Shown here: positions 16,221 through 25,067 of the stretch, piece by piece
Numbering within the stretch: the first letter of the stretch is position 1
How the letters are laid out: every line of letters starts with the position of its first letter
Assembly: GCF_010894405.1 (NCBI RefSeq)
Contig: NZ_JAAIYA010000016.1
Span: 212,830 to 276,829 of the forward strand
Length of the DNA stretch: 64,000 nt
Source: Pyxidicoccus caerfyrddinensis
Lineage (GTDB): Bacteria > Myxococcota > Myxococcia > Myxococcales > Myxococcaceae
Direction: 5' to 3'
The notes under the pieces: generated by a model
Told to the model about the DNA's origin: nothing
The model's input: only the letters and a program-made list of their open reading frames with translations
The model's database searches: none
Made by a program: the position numbers and the translations under genes

Positions 16221-18035
16221 ATGTCTCACGCCCTGCTGGCGGCGCTGCTCGTCGCTTCGTCCACGGCCACCGCGCAGACGCCGGTGCCCGACGGTAGCGC
16301 GCCCGCGCCCGCCGCCACCGAGGCCGCGCCCGCCGCGCCCGCTTCTCCCTCCGCCGAGCCGCCCCCCGCCGCCGCTGGCACCGCCGCCCAGGGGGACTCC
16401 GTCAGCCGCGAGGACCTGGACGCCGCCAAGCAGGAACTGCGCGAGGAGATCCGCGCCGAGGCCGCCAAGCAGTCCGTCGACTCCAGCGAGTGGAACGAGG
16501 AGTACCCCGAGGAGAAGCGCAAGCTGGAGGTCTTCACGCTCGACGGCTACTTCCGCCTGCGCCCCACGCTCTTCTACAAGTTCGACCTGGGCAAGCAGCC
16601 CGGCCAGGAGCTCTTCCCGCGCTCGCCGCGCAGCGCCGGGGAGAACACCCAGTCCTTCGCCACCATGCGCCTGCGCATGGAGCCCGTGTTCAACATCTCC
16701 GAGCAGGTCAGCCTCAAGATGGAGGTGCTCGGTCTGGACAACGTGGTGCTGGGCTCGCAGCCGGACAACCTCTACCCGGGTGACCAGCACAACCTCTTCG
16801 GCGTGTTCTCGGAGAGCCAGGACTCCGCCGTGGACATGCTGGAGGACTCCATCAAGCTTCGCCGCGCCTATGGCGAGGTGAAGACGCCGGTGGGCATCCT
16901 GCGCTTCGGCCGCATGGGCAGCCAGTGGGGCCTGGGCATGCTGCGCAACGACGGCACCTGCTTCGACTGCGACTTCGGCGACACGGTGGACCGCATCCAG
17001 TTCGTCACCAACCCCTTCGAGGGCTGGTACGTGACGCCCATGCTCGACTTCAACGCCGAGGGCGTCGTCGACGGGCGTGGCTCGCAGGGCGAGCCGGTGG
17101 ACCTGACGCAGTCCGACGACAGCACCGGCTGGGTGCTTGCGATTGCCCGCCGCGACACCGACGCGGTCATCCGCTCCAAGCTGGACAACAACCAGGCCGT
17201 GCTCCAGTACGGCCTGCACTTCACCTACCGCACGCAGAACTGGGAGTACGACGCCAGCACCCAGAACGGCACCGGCACGGGCTTCATCCCCCGCTCCGCG
17301 TCGCTCTACGTCCCGGACCTGTGGCTGCGGTACGAGGAGCGCAGCTGGCGGCTGGAGTTCGAGCTCGCCGGCATGTTCGGCAACATCGGCAACCGCGCCC
17401 TGGACGTGGGCGGCATCAACGACCCCACGCAGAACCAGAGCCTGCGCGTCGCCCAGTTCGGCGGCGTGGCCCAGGGCGAGGTGAAGGTGGCCAAGAACAA
17501 GCTGTCTCTTGGCCTGGAAGTGGGCTTCGCCTCGGGCGACAAGGCCCCCGGCTTCGGCAACTACCCGGCGCGCCCCGGCTCCGGCAACAACGGCTTCACC
17601 GAGCCGGGTGACTCGGAAGGCCCGCAGTTCCGCTGCGGCTCCGGCGGCTGCTCCGACAACGCCATCCGCAACTTCCGCTTCAACCGCGACTACCGCGTGG
17701 ACCTCATCCTCTGGCGGGAAATCATCGGCGGCATCACCGACGCGTTCTACGTGCGCCCCTCCGCCAAGTACACGATTACGGAGGGCTTCGACCTGTACGC
17801 CCGCCTCATCTACTCGCAGGCGCTCTACTCGGAGTCCACCCCGTCCTTCACCAGCAGCGCGCTGGGCGTGGAGGCCAACGTCGGCGCGGACTACAAGACC
17901 GAGGACGGCTTCATCGCGGGCGTGGCGTACGGCATCCTGTTCCCGATGAGCGGCCTGCAGGAGTTCGACCCCACGCTGCGCGCCGACTTCGAGACGCCGC
18001 AGACCATCCGCGGCTGGCTGGGCATCAGCTTCTAG
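16221..18035 (+). CDS. outer-membrane beta-barrel protein
   Basis: About 604 residues with a signal peptide (MSHALLAALLVASSTATAQ), an Ala/Pro-rich spacer, a short coiled coil (SREDLDAAKQELREEIRAE) and then a long region of alternating aromatic and polar strands such as GYFRLRPTLFYKF, TMRLRMEPVFNISEQ and LRFGRMGSQWGLGMLRNDG, ending TIRGWLGISF with a terminal aromatic residue as in outer-membrane barrels. The coiled coil before a barrel recalls porins tethered to peptidoglycan. The ligand is unknown. An upstream start at 16152 precedes a less plausible leader. The lptM-like gene starts three bases after its stop. Confidence 0.82.
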   Translation: MSHALLAALLVASSTATAQTPVPDGSAPAPAATEAAPAAPASPSAEPPPAAAGTAAQGDSVSREDLDAAKQELREEIRAEAAKQSVDSSEWNEEYPEEKRKLEVFTLDGYFRLRPTLFYKFDLGKQPGQELFPRSPRSAGENTQSFATMRLRMEPVFNISEQVSLKMEVLGLDNVVLGSQPDNLYPGDQHNLFGVFSESQDSAVDMLEDSIKLRRAYGEVKTPVGILRFGRMGSQWGLGMLRNDGTCFDCDFGDTVDRIQFVTNPFEGWYVTPMLDFNAEGVVDGRGSQGEPVDLTQSDDSTGWVLAIARRDTDAVIRSKLDNNQAVLQYGLHFTYRTQNWEYDASTQNGTGTGFIPRSASLYVPDLWLRYEERSWRLEFELAGMFGNIGNRALDVGGINDPTQNQSLRVAQFGGVAQGEVKVAKNKLSLGLEVGFASGDKAPGFGNYPARPGSGNNGFTEPGDSEGPQFRCGSGGCSDNAIRNFRFNRDYRVDLILWREIIGGITDAFYVRPSAKYTITEGFDLYARLIYSQALYSESTPSFTSSALGVEANVGADYKTEDGFIAGVAYGILFPMSGLQEFDPTLRADFETPQTIRGWLGISF

Positions 18036-18037
18036 CC

Positions 18038-18265
18038 ATGCGCCGCGTCCTCTCGTCCGTGTGTGTCGCCACCGGCCTCGCGCTGGTGCTGGTGGCGTGT
18101 GGCATCAAGGGCTCGCCGAAGCCGCCGGTGCCGCCTCCCGCGCCTCCCACGGAGACGCAGCCGCCTCCGGAGGACCCGTCCCGCGGTCCCCTCGAGCCGT
18201 CGGGGCCGACCATCTCGCCGACTCCGGACGCGGGGCCCGGCGTCCCCGGCACCGAGCCCACGTGA
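18038..18265 (+). CDS. lptM: small LptM-like lipoprotein
   Basis: 75 residues: basic N-terminus, hydrophobic helix and the lipobox LVACGIKGSPKPP, then a Pro/Glu tail. The CGxKGxPxxP pattern after the lipid Cys is the mark of LptM (formerly YifL), a short lipoprotein that helps LptD assembly in enterobacteria, and in many proteobacteria its gene sits directly upstream of lysA, as here. Its GTGA overlap with lysA supports co-translation. The tail is longer and more Pro-rich than in E. coli, so function is inferred from the motif and the conserved gene order. Confidence 0.75.
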   Translation: MRRVLSSVCVATGLALVLVACGIKGSPKPPVPPPAPPTETQPPPEDPSRGPLEPSGPTISPTPDAGPGVPGTEPT

Positions 18266-19503
18266 ACCACTTCATCTGGCGCAAGGGCGTGCTGCACGCC
18301 GAGGGCGTGCCGCTGCCGGCCATCGCCGAGTCGGTGGGCACGCCCACCTACGTGTACTCCGCGGCCACGCTCACCCGGCACTTCCGGGTGGTGTCGGAGG
18401 CCTTCGGCGCCACGCCGCACCTCATCTGCTACTCGGTGAAGGCGAACTCCAACCTCGCCATCCTCCGGCTCTTCGCGGGGCTGGGCGGCGGGTTCGACAT
18501 CGTCTCCGGCGGCGAATTGGCCCGGGTGAAGCAGGCGGGCGGCGCGGCGGAGAAGACGGTGTTCGCCGGCGTGGGCAAGACGCAGGAGGAGATGGAGGCG
18601 GCGCTGGCCGCCGGCATCCTCCTCTTCAACGTGGAGAGCGCCGAGGAACTGGACGCCCTGGACGCGGTGGGCCGCCGCCTGGGCCGCCGCGCGCCCTTCG
18701 CGCTGCGCGTGAATCCGGACGTGGACGCGCGCACGCACCGCTACATCTCCACCGGGCTGAAGACGTCCAAGTTCGGCGTCCCCTTCGAGGAGGCCGTCGC
18801 CCTCTACACGCGCGCGAAGAAGCTGAAGGGCGTGCGCGCGGCCGGGCTGGACTGCCACATCGGCTCGCAGCTCACCCAGGCCTCGCCCATGCGCGCCGCC
18901 CTCACCAAGGTGGCCGGCCTCTACACGGAGCTGAAGGCGGCCGGGCACCCGCTGGCGTACCTGGACGTGGGCGGCGGCCTGGGGATTACGTACACGGACG
19001 AGACGCCTCCCTCTCCCGAGGAGTACGCGCGCACCGTCCTGGACGCGACGAAGGGCACCGGCGCGCACCTGGTGCTGGAGCCGGGCCGGGCGCTGGTGGG
19101 CAATGCCGGCGTGCTGCTCACCCGCGTGCTGTACCGGAAGAAGACCCCGGCCAAGCACTTCGTGGTGGTGGACGCGGGGATGAACGACCTCATCCGCCCG
19201 GCCCTCTACGAGGCGCACCACGGCTTCCAGCCGCTGGTGAAGCGGCGGGGGAAGGCGGTGGAGGTGGATGTGGTGGGGCCGGTGTGTGAGTCCACGGACG
19301 TGCTGGCCAAGGCCCGGTCCCTGGTCCTCCCCCAGGCGGGCGAGCTGTATGCCTTCATGAGTGCCGGGGCTTACGGGATGAGCATGGCTTCCAACTACAA
19401 CTCCCGCCCCCGCCCGGCCGAGGTCATGGTGGACGGGGAGGCGTGGAGGGTGGTTCGCGAACGGGAGCGGATTGAGGACCTCTGGCGTGGCGAGCGGGCC
19501 TGA
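18262..19503 (+). CDS. lysA: diaminopimelate decarboxylase
   Basis: 413 residues, a PLP enzyme that decarboxylates meso-diaminopimelate to lysine. Key sites: YSVKANSN with the PLP Lys, the CHIGSQ segment, GGGLG phosphate loop, EPGRALV and CESTDVLAK with the catalytic Cys, and SAGAYGMSMASNYNSRPRPAEV at the C-terminus. The start is a GTG whose last two bases begin the TGA of the lptM-like gene. Next is dapA, 16 bases downstream. The lysine pathway genes here therefore run lysA, dapA, dapB in one transcript. Confidence 0.97.
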   Translation: MNHFIWRKGVLHAEGVPLPAIAESVGTPTYVYSAATLTRHFRVVSEAFGATPHLICYSVKANSNLAILRLFAGLGGGFDIVSGGELARVKQAGGAAEKTVFAGVGKTQEEMEAALAAGILLFNVESAEELDALDAVGRRLGRRAPFALRVNPDVDARTHRYISTGLKTSKFGVPFEEAVALYTRAKKLKGVRAAGLDCHIGSQLTQASPMRAALTKVAGLYTELKAAGHPLAYLDVGGGLGITYTDETPPSPEEYARTVLDATKGTGAHLVLEPGRALVGNAGVLLTRVLYRKKTPAKHFVVVDAGMNDLIRPALYEAHHGFQPLVKRRGKAVEVDVVGPVCESTDVLAKARSLVLPQAGELYAFMSAGAYGMSMASNYNSRPRPAEVMVDGEAWRVVRERERIEDLWRGERA

Positions 19504-19519
19504 ACGTATAAGCGCCGCC

Positions 19520-20407
19520 ATGAAGACCTTCGAAGGCTCCATGACGGCGCTGGCCACCCCGTTCCGAGACGGGGCGTTCGATGAGCAGGCCTACCGGGCC
19601 CTGGTGCGCTACCAGATTGAAGGCGGCACCAGCGTCCTCATCCCCATGGGCACCACGGGCGAGTCGGTGACGATGACGCCCGACGAGCGCGCCCGCGCCG
19701 TGAAGGTGGCCGTGGAGGAGTCGAAGGGGCGCGCGGCGGTGGTGGGCGGCGCCGGCTCCAACAGCACCGCGGAGGCGGTCGAGGGCGTGAAGCGCGTGCG
19801 CGAGACGGGCGCGGACGGCACGCTCATCGTCACGCCGTACTACAACAGGCCCACGCAGGCGGGCCTGGTGGAGCACTTCCGCGCCATCGCGCGCGCGCAC
19901 CCGGGCTTCCCGATTGTCGCCTACAACGTGCCGGGCCGCACCGGCGTGGACCTGCTGCCGGAGACGGTGCAGCGGCTGTGCGACATCCCCGAGGTGGTGG
20001 CCATCAAGGAGGCCACCGGCAACATGCCTCGCGCCATCGACATCCTCGAGAAGTGCGGCGAGCGGATGACGCTGCTGTCCGGTGACGACTTCACGGTGCT
20101 GCCCTTCATCGCCTGCGGCGGCAAGGGCGTCATCTCCGTGTCCTCCAACGTGGCGCCGCGGATGATGGCGGACCTGGTGGCCCAGGCGCGCGCGGGGAAC
20201 TTCGCCAAGGCGCGCGACATCCAGGTGCGGATGAACAACCTGCACCGGCTGCTCTTCGTGGAGTCCAGCCCGATTCCGGTGAAGTGGGCGCTGCACCTCA
20301 TGGGCCTCTTCGGTCCGGAAGTGCGCCTGCCGCTGGTGCAGATGACGGAGCCCAACGCGGCGAAGCTGCGCGACGAGCTGCGCGCGTTGGGGCTGCTCAA
20401 GGGCTGA
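19520..20407 (+). CDS. dapA: 4-hydroxy-tetrahydrodipicolinate synthase
   Basis: 295 residues, a class I aldolase that condenses pyruvate with aspartate semialdehyde. It has GTTGESVTM, TPYYNRPTQ with the active-site Tyr, and VAIKEATGN with the Schiff-base Lys, followed by LLSGDD. The ATG at 19520 begins the conserved MKTFEGSMTALATPF; the open frame extends 16 codons upstream into lysA. It is the first committed step of the diaminopimelate branch, needed for both lysine and peptidoglycan. Confidence 0.97.
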   Translation: MKTFEGSMTALATPFRDGAFDEQAYRALVRYQIEGGTSVLIPMGTTGESVTMTPDERARAVKVAVEESKGRAAVVGGAGSNSTAEAVEGVKRVRETGADGTLIVTPYYNRPTQAGLVEHFRAIARAHPGFPIVAYNVPGRTGVDLLPETVQRLCDIPEVVAIKEATGNMPRAIDILEKCGERMTLLSGDDFTVLPFIACGGKGVISVSSNVAPRMMADLVAQARAGNFAKARDIQVRMNNLHRLLFVESSPIPVKWALHLMGLFGPEVRLPLVQMTEPNAAKLRDELRALGLLKG

Positions 20408-20446
20408 AGGCCCGATACTCGATAGCTAGCCAGGAGCGCCGGCACC

Positions 20447-21262
20447 ATGATTCGCACCGTCATCACCGGAGTCACCGGCCGCATGGGCAGCACGCTGCTG
20501 CGCCTGGCGCGGGACGCGGAGGACTTGAAGGTGGTGGGCGCCACGGAGCGCCCGGGCGGCGCCGCCGTGGGGCTGGACGCGGGGCTCGCCGCGCGGCAGG
20601 GGGCGCTGGAGGTGCAGGTGGTGGATGACCTGGCCAAGGCGCTGGACGCGGCGAAGGCGGACGTCGTCATCGACTTCACCAGCGCCGAGGTGAGCGTGGC
20701 CCACGCGAAGGTGTGCGCGGCGCGCGGCGTGGCGCTGGTGGTGGGCTCCACCGGCTTCACTCCTGAGACCACCGCCGCGCTGGCCGAGAGCGCGAAGTCC
20801 ATCCCCGTGGTGGCCGCGCCCAACATGTCAGTGGGCGTCAACGTGGTGTTCCGCATGGCGGCGGAGTTGGCGCGGGTGCTGGGCCAGGGCTTCGACGTGG
20901 AGGTGCTGGAGGCGCACCACCGCATGAAGAAGGACGCGCCCAGCGGCACCGCGCTGCGGCTGGCGGAGGTGCTGGCCGGGTCGCTGGGGCGCTCGCAGGA
21001 GGACCTCACCTTCGCGCGCCACGGCATGGTGGGCGCGCGGCCGCCGAATGAGATTGGCGTGCAGACGCTGCGGGGCGGGGACGTGGTGGGCGAGCACACG
21101 GTGTACTTCTTCGGCGAGGGCGAGCGCATCGAGCTCACCCACCGCGCCACCAGCCGGGACCAGTTCGCACTCGGTGCGCTGCGTGCCGCGCGCTGGACGG
21201 TGGGCCGGGCGCCAGGGCTCTATGACATGGCCGACGTGCTCGGCTTCCAGAGGACTTCATGA
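20447..21262 (+). CDS. dapB: 4-hydroxy-tetrahydrodipicolinate reductase
   Basis: 271 residues with the nucleotide fold VITGVTGRMGSTLLRLA and the substrate motif EAHHRMKKDAPSGTAL, where the two His and the Lys act in reduction of the dapA product with NAD(P)H. Also seen are VIDFTSAEV and APNMSVGVNV. It starts 39 bases after dapA with a GGAGCG ribosome site, and its TGA overlaps the ATG of the next gene (ATGA). Length fits the family. Confidence 0.97.
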   Translation: MIRTVITGVTGRMGSTLLRLARDAEDLKVVGATERPGGAAVGLDAGLAARQGALEVQVVDDLAKALDAAKADVVIDFTSAEVSVAHAKVCAARGVALVVGSTGFTPETTAALAESAKSIPVVAAPNMSVGVNVVFRMAAELARVLGQGFDVEVLEAHHRMKKDAPSGTALRLAEVLAGSLGRSQEDLTFARHGMVGARPPNEIGVQTLRGGDVVGEHTVYFFGEGERIELTHRATSRDQFALGALRAARWTVGRAPGLYDMADVLGFQRTS

Positions 21263-22029
21263 CGACCGCGCGCTACTGCCGCTTCCTGCACGAGGGCCGT
21301 GCGCACCACGGCCGCGTCGAGGGCAACGAGGTGGTGGTGCTCTCCGCCGCGCCCTGGGTGGGCGCGAAGGACACGGGTATCCGCCGCTCGCTGGCCGGCC
21401 TGACGCTGCTGGTGCCGTCGGACGCATCCAAGGTCGTCTGCATCGGCCAGAACTACCGCAAGCACGCGGAGGAGATGGGCAAGCCCGTCCCGCCCGAGCC
21501 GCTCATCTTCATCAAGCCCTCCACGGCCCTCAACGGCATGGGCTCGCCCATCCGCATTCCGAAGGCGAGCCAGGAGGTGCACTACGAGGCGGAATTGGCG
21601 CTCGTCATCGGTGAGCGCGTGCGCAACGCCGACGAGGCGACGGCCGCGCGCGCCATCTGGGGCCTCACCTGCTTCAACGACGTGACGGCGCGAGACATCC
21701 AGAAGCGCGAAATCCAGCACACGCGCGCCAAGGGCTACGACACCTTCGCCTGCGCCGGGCCGTGGGCGGTGACGGGCCTGTCCCCCGGGGATTTGCGGAT
21801 TGTCTGCCGGGTGAACGGGCAGGTGCGACAGGACAGCCGCACGTCCGACATGATCTTCAGCCCCGCTCGCCTGGTGTCCTTCATCTCCCAGGGCATGACG
21901 CTGCTGCCCGGCGACCTGGTGAGCACGGGGACGCCGTCGGGGGTGGGGAAGCTGGAGGCGGGGGACACGGTGGAGGTGGAGGTCGAGGGAATCGGGACCC
22001 TGGTCAACCCGGTTGAGATGGAGCCGTGA
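21259..22029 (+). CDS. fumarylacetoacetate hydrolase family protein
   Basis: 256 residues. The FAH catalytic fold is clear: VVCIGQNYRKHAEEMG, then PLIFIKPSTAL, YEAELALVIGE with metal-binding acidic residues, and FNDVTARDIQK. The late segment LLPGDLVSTGTPSGVG is the usual ending. Members hydrolyse or decarboxylate acylpyruvates or ring-cleavage products; which substrate applies here is unknown. It is translationally coupled to both dapB (ATGA) and folK (GTGA), an unusual place for this family. Confidence 0.92.
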   Translation: MTTARYCRFLHEGRAHHGRVEGNEVVVLSAAPWVGAKDTGIRRSLAGLTLLVPSDASKVVCIGQNYRKHAEEMGKPVPPEPLIFIKPSTALNGMGSPIRIPKASQEVHYEAELALVIGERVRNADEATAARAIWGLTCFNDVTARDIQKREIQHTRAKGYDTFACAGPWAVTGLSPGDLRIVCRVNGQVRQDSRTSDMIFSPARLVSFISQGMTLLPGDLVSTGTPSGVGKLEAGDTVEVEVEGIGTLVNPVEMEP

Positions 22030-22550
22030 GCGACACCGTCTATGTGGGGCTGGGTTCCAACGAGGGTGACCGCGAGGCCCACCTCGTCGCCGCCCTGACC
22101 GCGCTGTCCCGCATCGACGCGGTGGCGGTGCTGAGCTGTTCCTCGCTCTTCGACAGCGCCCCCGTGGGGCCGCCGCAGCCGCGCTACCTCAACGCAGTGG
22201 TGGCGCTGGAGTGCGGCCTGTCGCCCCAGCGGCTGCTGTGCATCCTCCAGCAGATAGAGAAGGACCTGGGGCGCCAGCGCGAGCTGCGCTGGGGACCGCG
22301 CACCATCGACCTGGACATCCTCCTCTGGGAGGGCCAGGTGGTGGCCGACCCGAACCTCCAGGTGCCCCACCTGGAATTGCACAAGCGCCGCTTCGCGCTC
22401 GAGCCGCTGGCCGAGCTGGCTCCGGAGCAGAAACACCCGGTGCTGGGCGTCACGGTGAAGGAGCTCCTCGGGAAACTCGCCCCGCAGGATGTCCGCAGGA
22501 GCGAGGCCACCTGGTGGCCCGAAGCGAGCTACTCGAGCAACGACTCATGA
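22026..22550 (+). CDS. folK: HPPK, folate biosynthesis pyrophosphokinase
   Basis: 174 residues. It transfers pyrophosphate from ATP to hydroxymethyl-dihydropterin. The family marks are VYVGLGSNEGDREAHL, LYFDSAP-type SSLFDSAPVGPPQPRYLN, and the RWGPRTIDLDILLW signature with the two metal-binding Asp. The GTG start overlaps the preceding TGA. Its own TGA overlaps the ATG of the TPR gene. The C-terminal 25 residues extend beyond the core. Folate enzymes folA and thyA lie 20 kb away. Confidence 0.95.
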   Translation: MSDTVYVGLGSNEGDREAHLVAALTALSRIDAVAVLSCSSLFDSAPVGPPQPRYLNAVVALECGLSPQRLLCILQQIEKDLGRQRELRWGPRTIDLDILLWEGQVVADPNLQVPHLELHKRRFALEPLAELAPEQKHPVLGVTVKELLGKLAPQDVRRSEATWWPEASYSSNDS

Positions 22551-23914
22551 ACCTGTCCCTTGCCCTGGCCACCGCGGCGCTGCTCGCCGCCGAGCCGACG
22601 AATCTTCCGCCCGGCCACCCGACCGTCCCCTCGGGGACCACGGCGTCGCCTGCCCGCTCGCCCGCCGCCGCTCCTGGCGCCACGGCCCTTCCCGAGGGAC
22701 ACCCCCAGGTGGACGGTGCGCAGCCCGGCGCCGCGGCGCCCACGGGGGCGCTGCCCGAGGGCCACCCGCCCATGTCGGGCACCGGCCGCGCGCCGCCGTC
22801 CGCGGACGAGCTGCTGCGCCAGCTCGACTCCACGGAGGGGCTGCGCGACAGGGAGAAGACCTTTGAAATCGCCTCGTCGCTGGGGCGGCTCTACTACGTG
22901 AACGGCCGCAACACGGACGCCGTCATCTACCTGCTGCAGGCGGAGCTGCGGGCGAAGCCGGCGCGGGATTTGTTCCTCGCGCAGCGCAAGAAGCTGGGCA
23001 AGGCGGCCGTGCCGTCGGCGGCGGCAGTGGGCTGCGGCTTCTCGGCGGGCACGCCGGTGGAGGACATGACGGCGGCGGCACAGGAGCGCGCGAAGAAGGG
23101 CGACACCGCGGGCGCGGCGGCCTGTGCGCGCGCGGCGCTGGCGCCGGTGCTGGACGTGGGGATGATGCGGGCGAACGCGCTCTTCCTCTCCGGTGACATG
23201 GACGGTGCGCTGGCGGCGTACGCGGCGGTGCTGGAGGTGGAGCCCACGCACGAGGAGGCGCTCTACTCGCGCTCGGCGCTGCTGTTCGAGACGAAGGGCG
23301 AGGACGTGGCCGCGCTGAAGCAGGCGCGCGCGGGCTTCGACGCCATGGTGGCCGCGCACCCGGACTCGCAGCGGGCGCCCATGGCGAAGCGGATGAGCAC
23401 GCTCGCGGAGGAGACGGTGAAGGCCGGCGGCCGGAAGAAGCTGCTCGCCTCGCGCGCGGAGGACCGGCGCATCCGGCTGTCGCAGGCGGCCACGGCCCCC
23501 GCGGACGCGCCGCGCCCGCTGTCGCAGGAGGCCATCGACGCCGTGCAGAACACCGAGCGCACGCCGGAGCTGGAGCAGGGCCTGGCGAAGCTGGTGGACG
23601 AGGGCGAGGAGCACCTGGCGAAGGGCCGCTACCAGGAGGCGCTCGCCAACTACACGCGCGTGGTGCCCTTCCAGCCGGAGAACGGGCGCGCGAAGGCGGG
23701 CATGGCGTGGGCGCTGGTGGGCCTGGGCCGTCCCATGGCCGCGCGCGTGTGGGGCGTGGCCGTGCAGGCCGACCCGGCCGCGGTGGAGAAGCTGGGCGAC
23801 ACGCTCAAGAGCAAGGGCGACGAGAAGGGCGCGAAGGCGCTCTGGGAGAAGCTCGCCGCCGACGCTCCGAACTACCCCAACAAGGCTGCCTTGCAGGCCA
23901 AGCTGGGCCAGTAG
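22547..23914 (+). CDS. TPR protein with LPxGHP repeats
   Basis: 455 residues with a putative signal peptide (MNLSLALATAALLAAEP). Residues 19 to 85 carry three copies of an LP(P/E)GHP motif (near 22604, 22687 and 22751) in Pro/Ala-rich linkers. The rest is alpha-solenoid: TPR-like units such as MRANALFLSGDMDGALAAYAAVLEVEP and LAKGRYQEALANYTRVVPFQP. An isolated Cys pair occurs near VGCGFSAG and AACARA. It is likely an exported scaffolding protein. The LPxGHP motif is found in some proteins linked to cytochrome c biogenesis, but I cannot confirm that role here. Confidence 0.82.
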   Translation: MNLSLALATAALLAAEPTNLPPGHPTVPSGTTASPARSPAAAPGATALPEGHPQVDGAQPGAAAPTGALPEGHPPMSGTGRAPPSADELLRQLDSTEGLRDREKTFEIASSLGRLYYVNGRNTDAVIYLLQAELRAKPARDLFLAQRKKLGKAAVPSAAAVGCGFSAGTPVEDMTAAAQERAKKGDTAGAAACARAALAPVLDVGMMRANALFLSGDMDGALAAYAAVLEVEPTHEEALYSRSALLFETKGEDVAALKQARAGFDAMVAAHPDSQRAPMAKRMSTLAEETVKAGGRKKLLASRAEDRRIRLSQAATAPADAPRPLSQEAIDAVQNTERTPELEQGLAKLVDEGEEHLAKGRYQEALANYTRVVPFQPENGRAKAGMAWALVGLGRPMAARVWGVAVQADPAAVEKLGDTLKSKGDEKGAKALWEKLAADAPNYPNKAALQAKLGQ

Positions 23915-23926
23915 GCGCGAAGGCAA

Positions 23927-23947
23927 CGGGGCCCGAGGCGGGCCCCG
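23927..23947. terminator. hairpin after the lysA-TPR operon
   Basis: CGGGGCCC pairs with GGGCCCCG across a five-base loop, just after the TPR stop. It is suited to end the long plus-strand operon beginning at 18038. Confidence 0.65.
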
Positions 23948-23982
23948 CGCGTCGCAGCGCTTCCGACCGGAGTGCCGAGGAC

Positions 23983-24006
23983 GCTGGCGTTCCGAGGGAC
24001 GCCAGC
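23983..24006. terminator. hairpin after the KdsD-like gene
   Basis: GCTGGCGT and ACGCCAGC form an 8-bp stem around an eight-base loop, nine bases from the stop of the minus-strand isomerase gene, a plausible terminator for that gene. Confidence 0.55.
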
Positions 24007-24014
24007 CGCGCGGC

Positions 24015-25067
24015 TCAGACAAACTTCGCGGCCAGCAGGTCCTGCACGTCGAGCAGTCCCACGGCGTGCCCTTCCGCGTCCACGACGGGGAGCTGGTCCA
24101 CCTTCAGCTCCCGCATCTGCGCGGTGGCGGTGAGCACCAGCGTCTCCGGCGTCACGCAGCGCGGGCGCTTGCCCATGACGTCGCGCACCGGCACGGTGAA
24201 GTCGGTGAAGCCACCCTCCACGCGGCGGCGCAAGTCGCCGTCGGTGAAGATGCCCACCAGCAGTCCGGCCTTGTCCACCACGCACGCGGCGCCCGGCCGG
24301 CCCGGCGTCTTCGTCATCACGCCCACCACCTGCGACAGGGGCGCGGTGTCCAGCACCAGCGGGTTGGCGGGGCCGCTGCGCATCAGCTCGAACACCCGCT
24401 GCACGGAGCGCCCCAGCTTCCCACCCGGGTGAAGCAGCGCGTAGTCCTCCGTGCCGAAGGGCCGCGAGCGCAGCACCGCCATGGCCAGCGCATCTCCCAG
24501 CGCGTGCAGCGCCGCGGTGGACGCGGTGGGCACCAGCCCCATGGGGCAGGCTTCTTCAATCCGCCCGATGTCCAGCACCAGTTCCGCGCCCCGCGCGAGC
24601 GGACTCTCCGCGTCGCCGGTGAGGGCGATGACGGGCGTGGCCATGCGCTTGAACGCGGGCAACAGCCGCACCAGCTCCTCGGTGGAGCCGCTGTTGGACA
24701 GGGCCAGGATGACGTCCCCGCGCCCCACGCGGCCCAGGTCGCCGTGCACCGCCTCGGCCGGGTGCAGGTACACCGAGCGGATGCCGGTGGACGCCAGCGT
24801 GGCGGACAGCTTCTGGCCGATGTGGCCCGCCTTCCCCATGCCGGTGACGACCACCTGGCCCGTGCACTCGCGCACCAAAGTCACTGCGCGGAGGAAGGCG
24901 TCGCCCAGGCGCTCCGTGACGTTGAGGATGGCGCGGGCCTCGGCCTCCAGCACGCCCCTCGCGTAGGCGAGCGTGGCCTCGGCGTCAGAGGCAGGAGCCT
25001 GGGCAGGGCGGCCAGGGAGGGCGCGCAGGCGGGGCTTCTTGGCGGCGGAGCGGGGGGCGCGGGCCAT
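24015..25067 (-). CDS. kdsD: KpsF/GutQ-type arabinose-5-phosphate isomerase
   Basis: 350 residues. After a basic N-terminal tail of about 30 residues comes the SIS domain: TGMGKAGHIGQKLSATLASTG, HPAEAVHGDLG, LALSNSGSTEELV, and MGLVPTASTAALHALGDALA. Two CBS domains follow (FELMRSG... and DVMGKRPRCVTPETLVLTATAQM). The enzyme makes arabinose 5-phosphate from ribulose 5-phosphate for Kdo in lipopolysaccharide. The GMVPT-type sequence is close to that family's PTASTAA motif. It is divergent from the transaldolase gene by 153 bases. Confidence 0.93.
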   Translation of the reverse strand: MARAPRSAAKKPRLRALPGRPAQAPASDAEATLAYARGVLEAEARAILNVTERLGDAFLRAVTLVRECTGQVVVTGMGKAGHIGQKLSATLASTGIRSVYLHPAEAVHGDLGRVGRGDVILALSNSGSTEELVRLLPAFKRMATPVIALTGDAESPLARGAELVLDIGRIEEACPMGLVPTASTAALHALGDALAMAVLRSRPFGTEDYALLHPGGKLGRSVQRVFELMRSGPANPLVLDTAPLSQVVGVMTKTPGRPGAACVVDKAGLLVGIFTDGDLRRRVEGGFTDFTVPVRDVMGKRPRCVTPETLVLTATAQMRELKVDQLPVVDAEGHAVGLLDVQDLLAAKFV

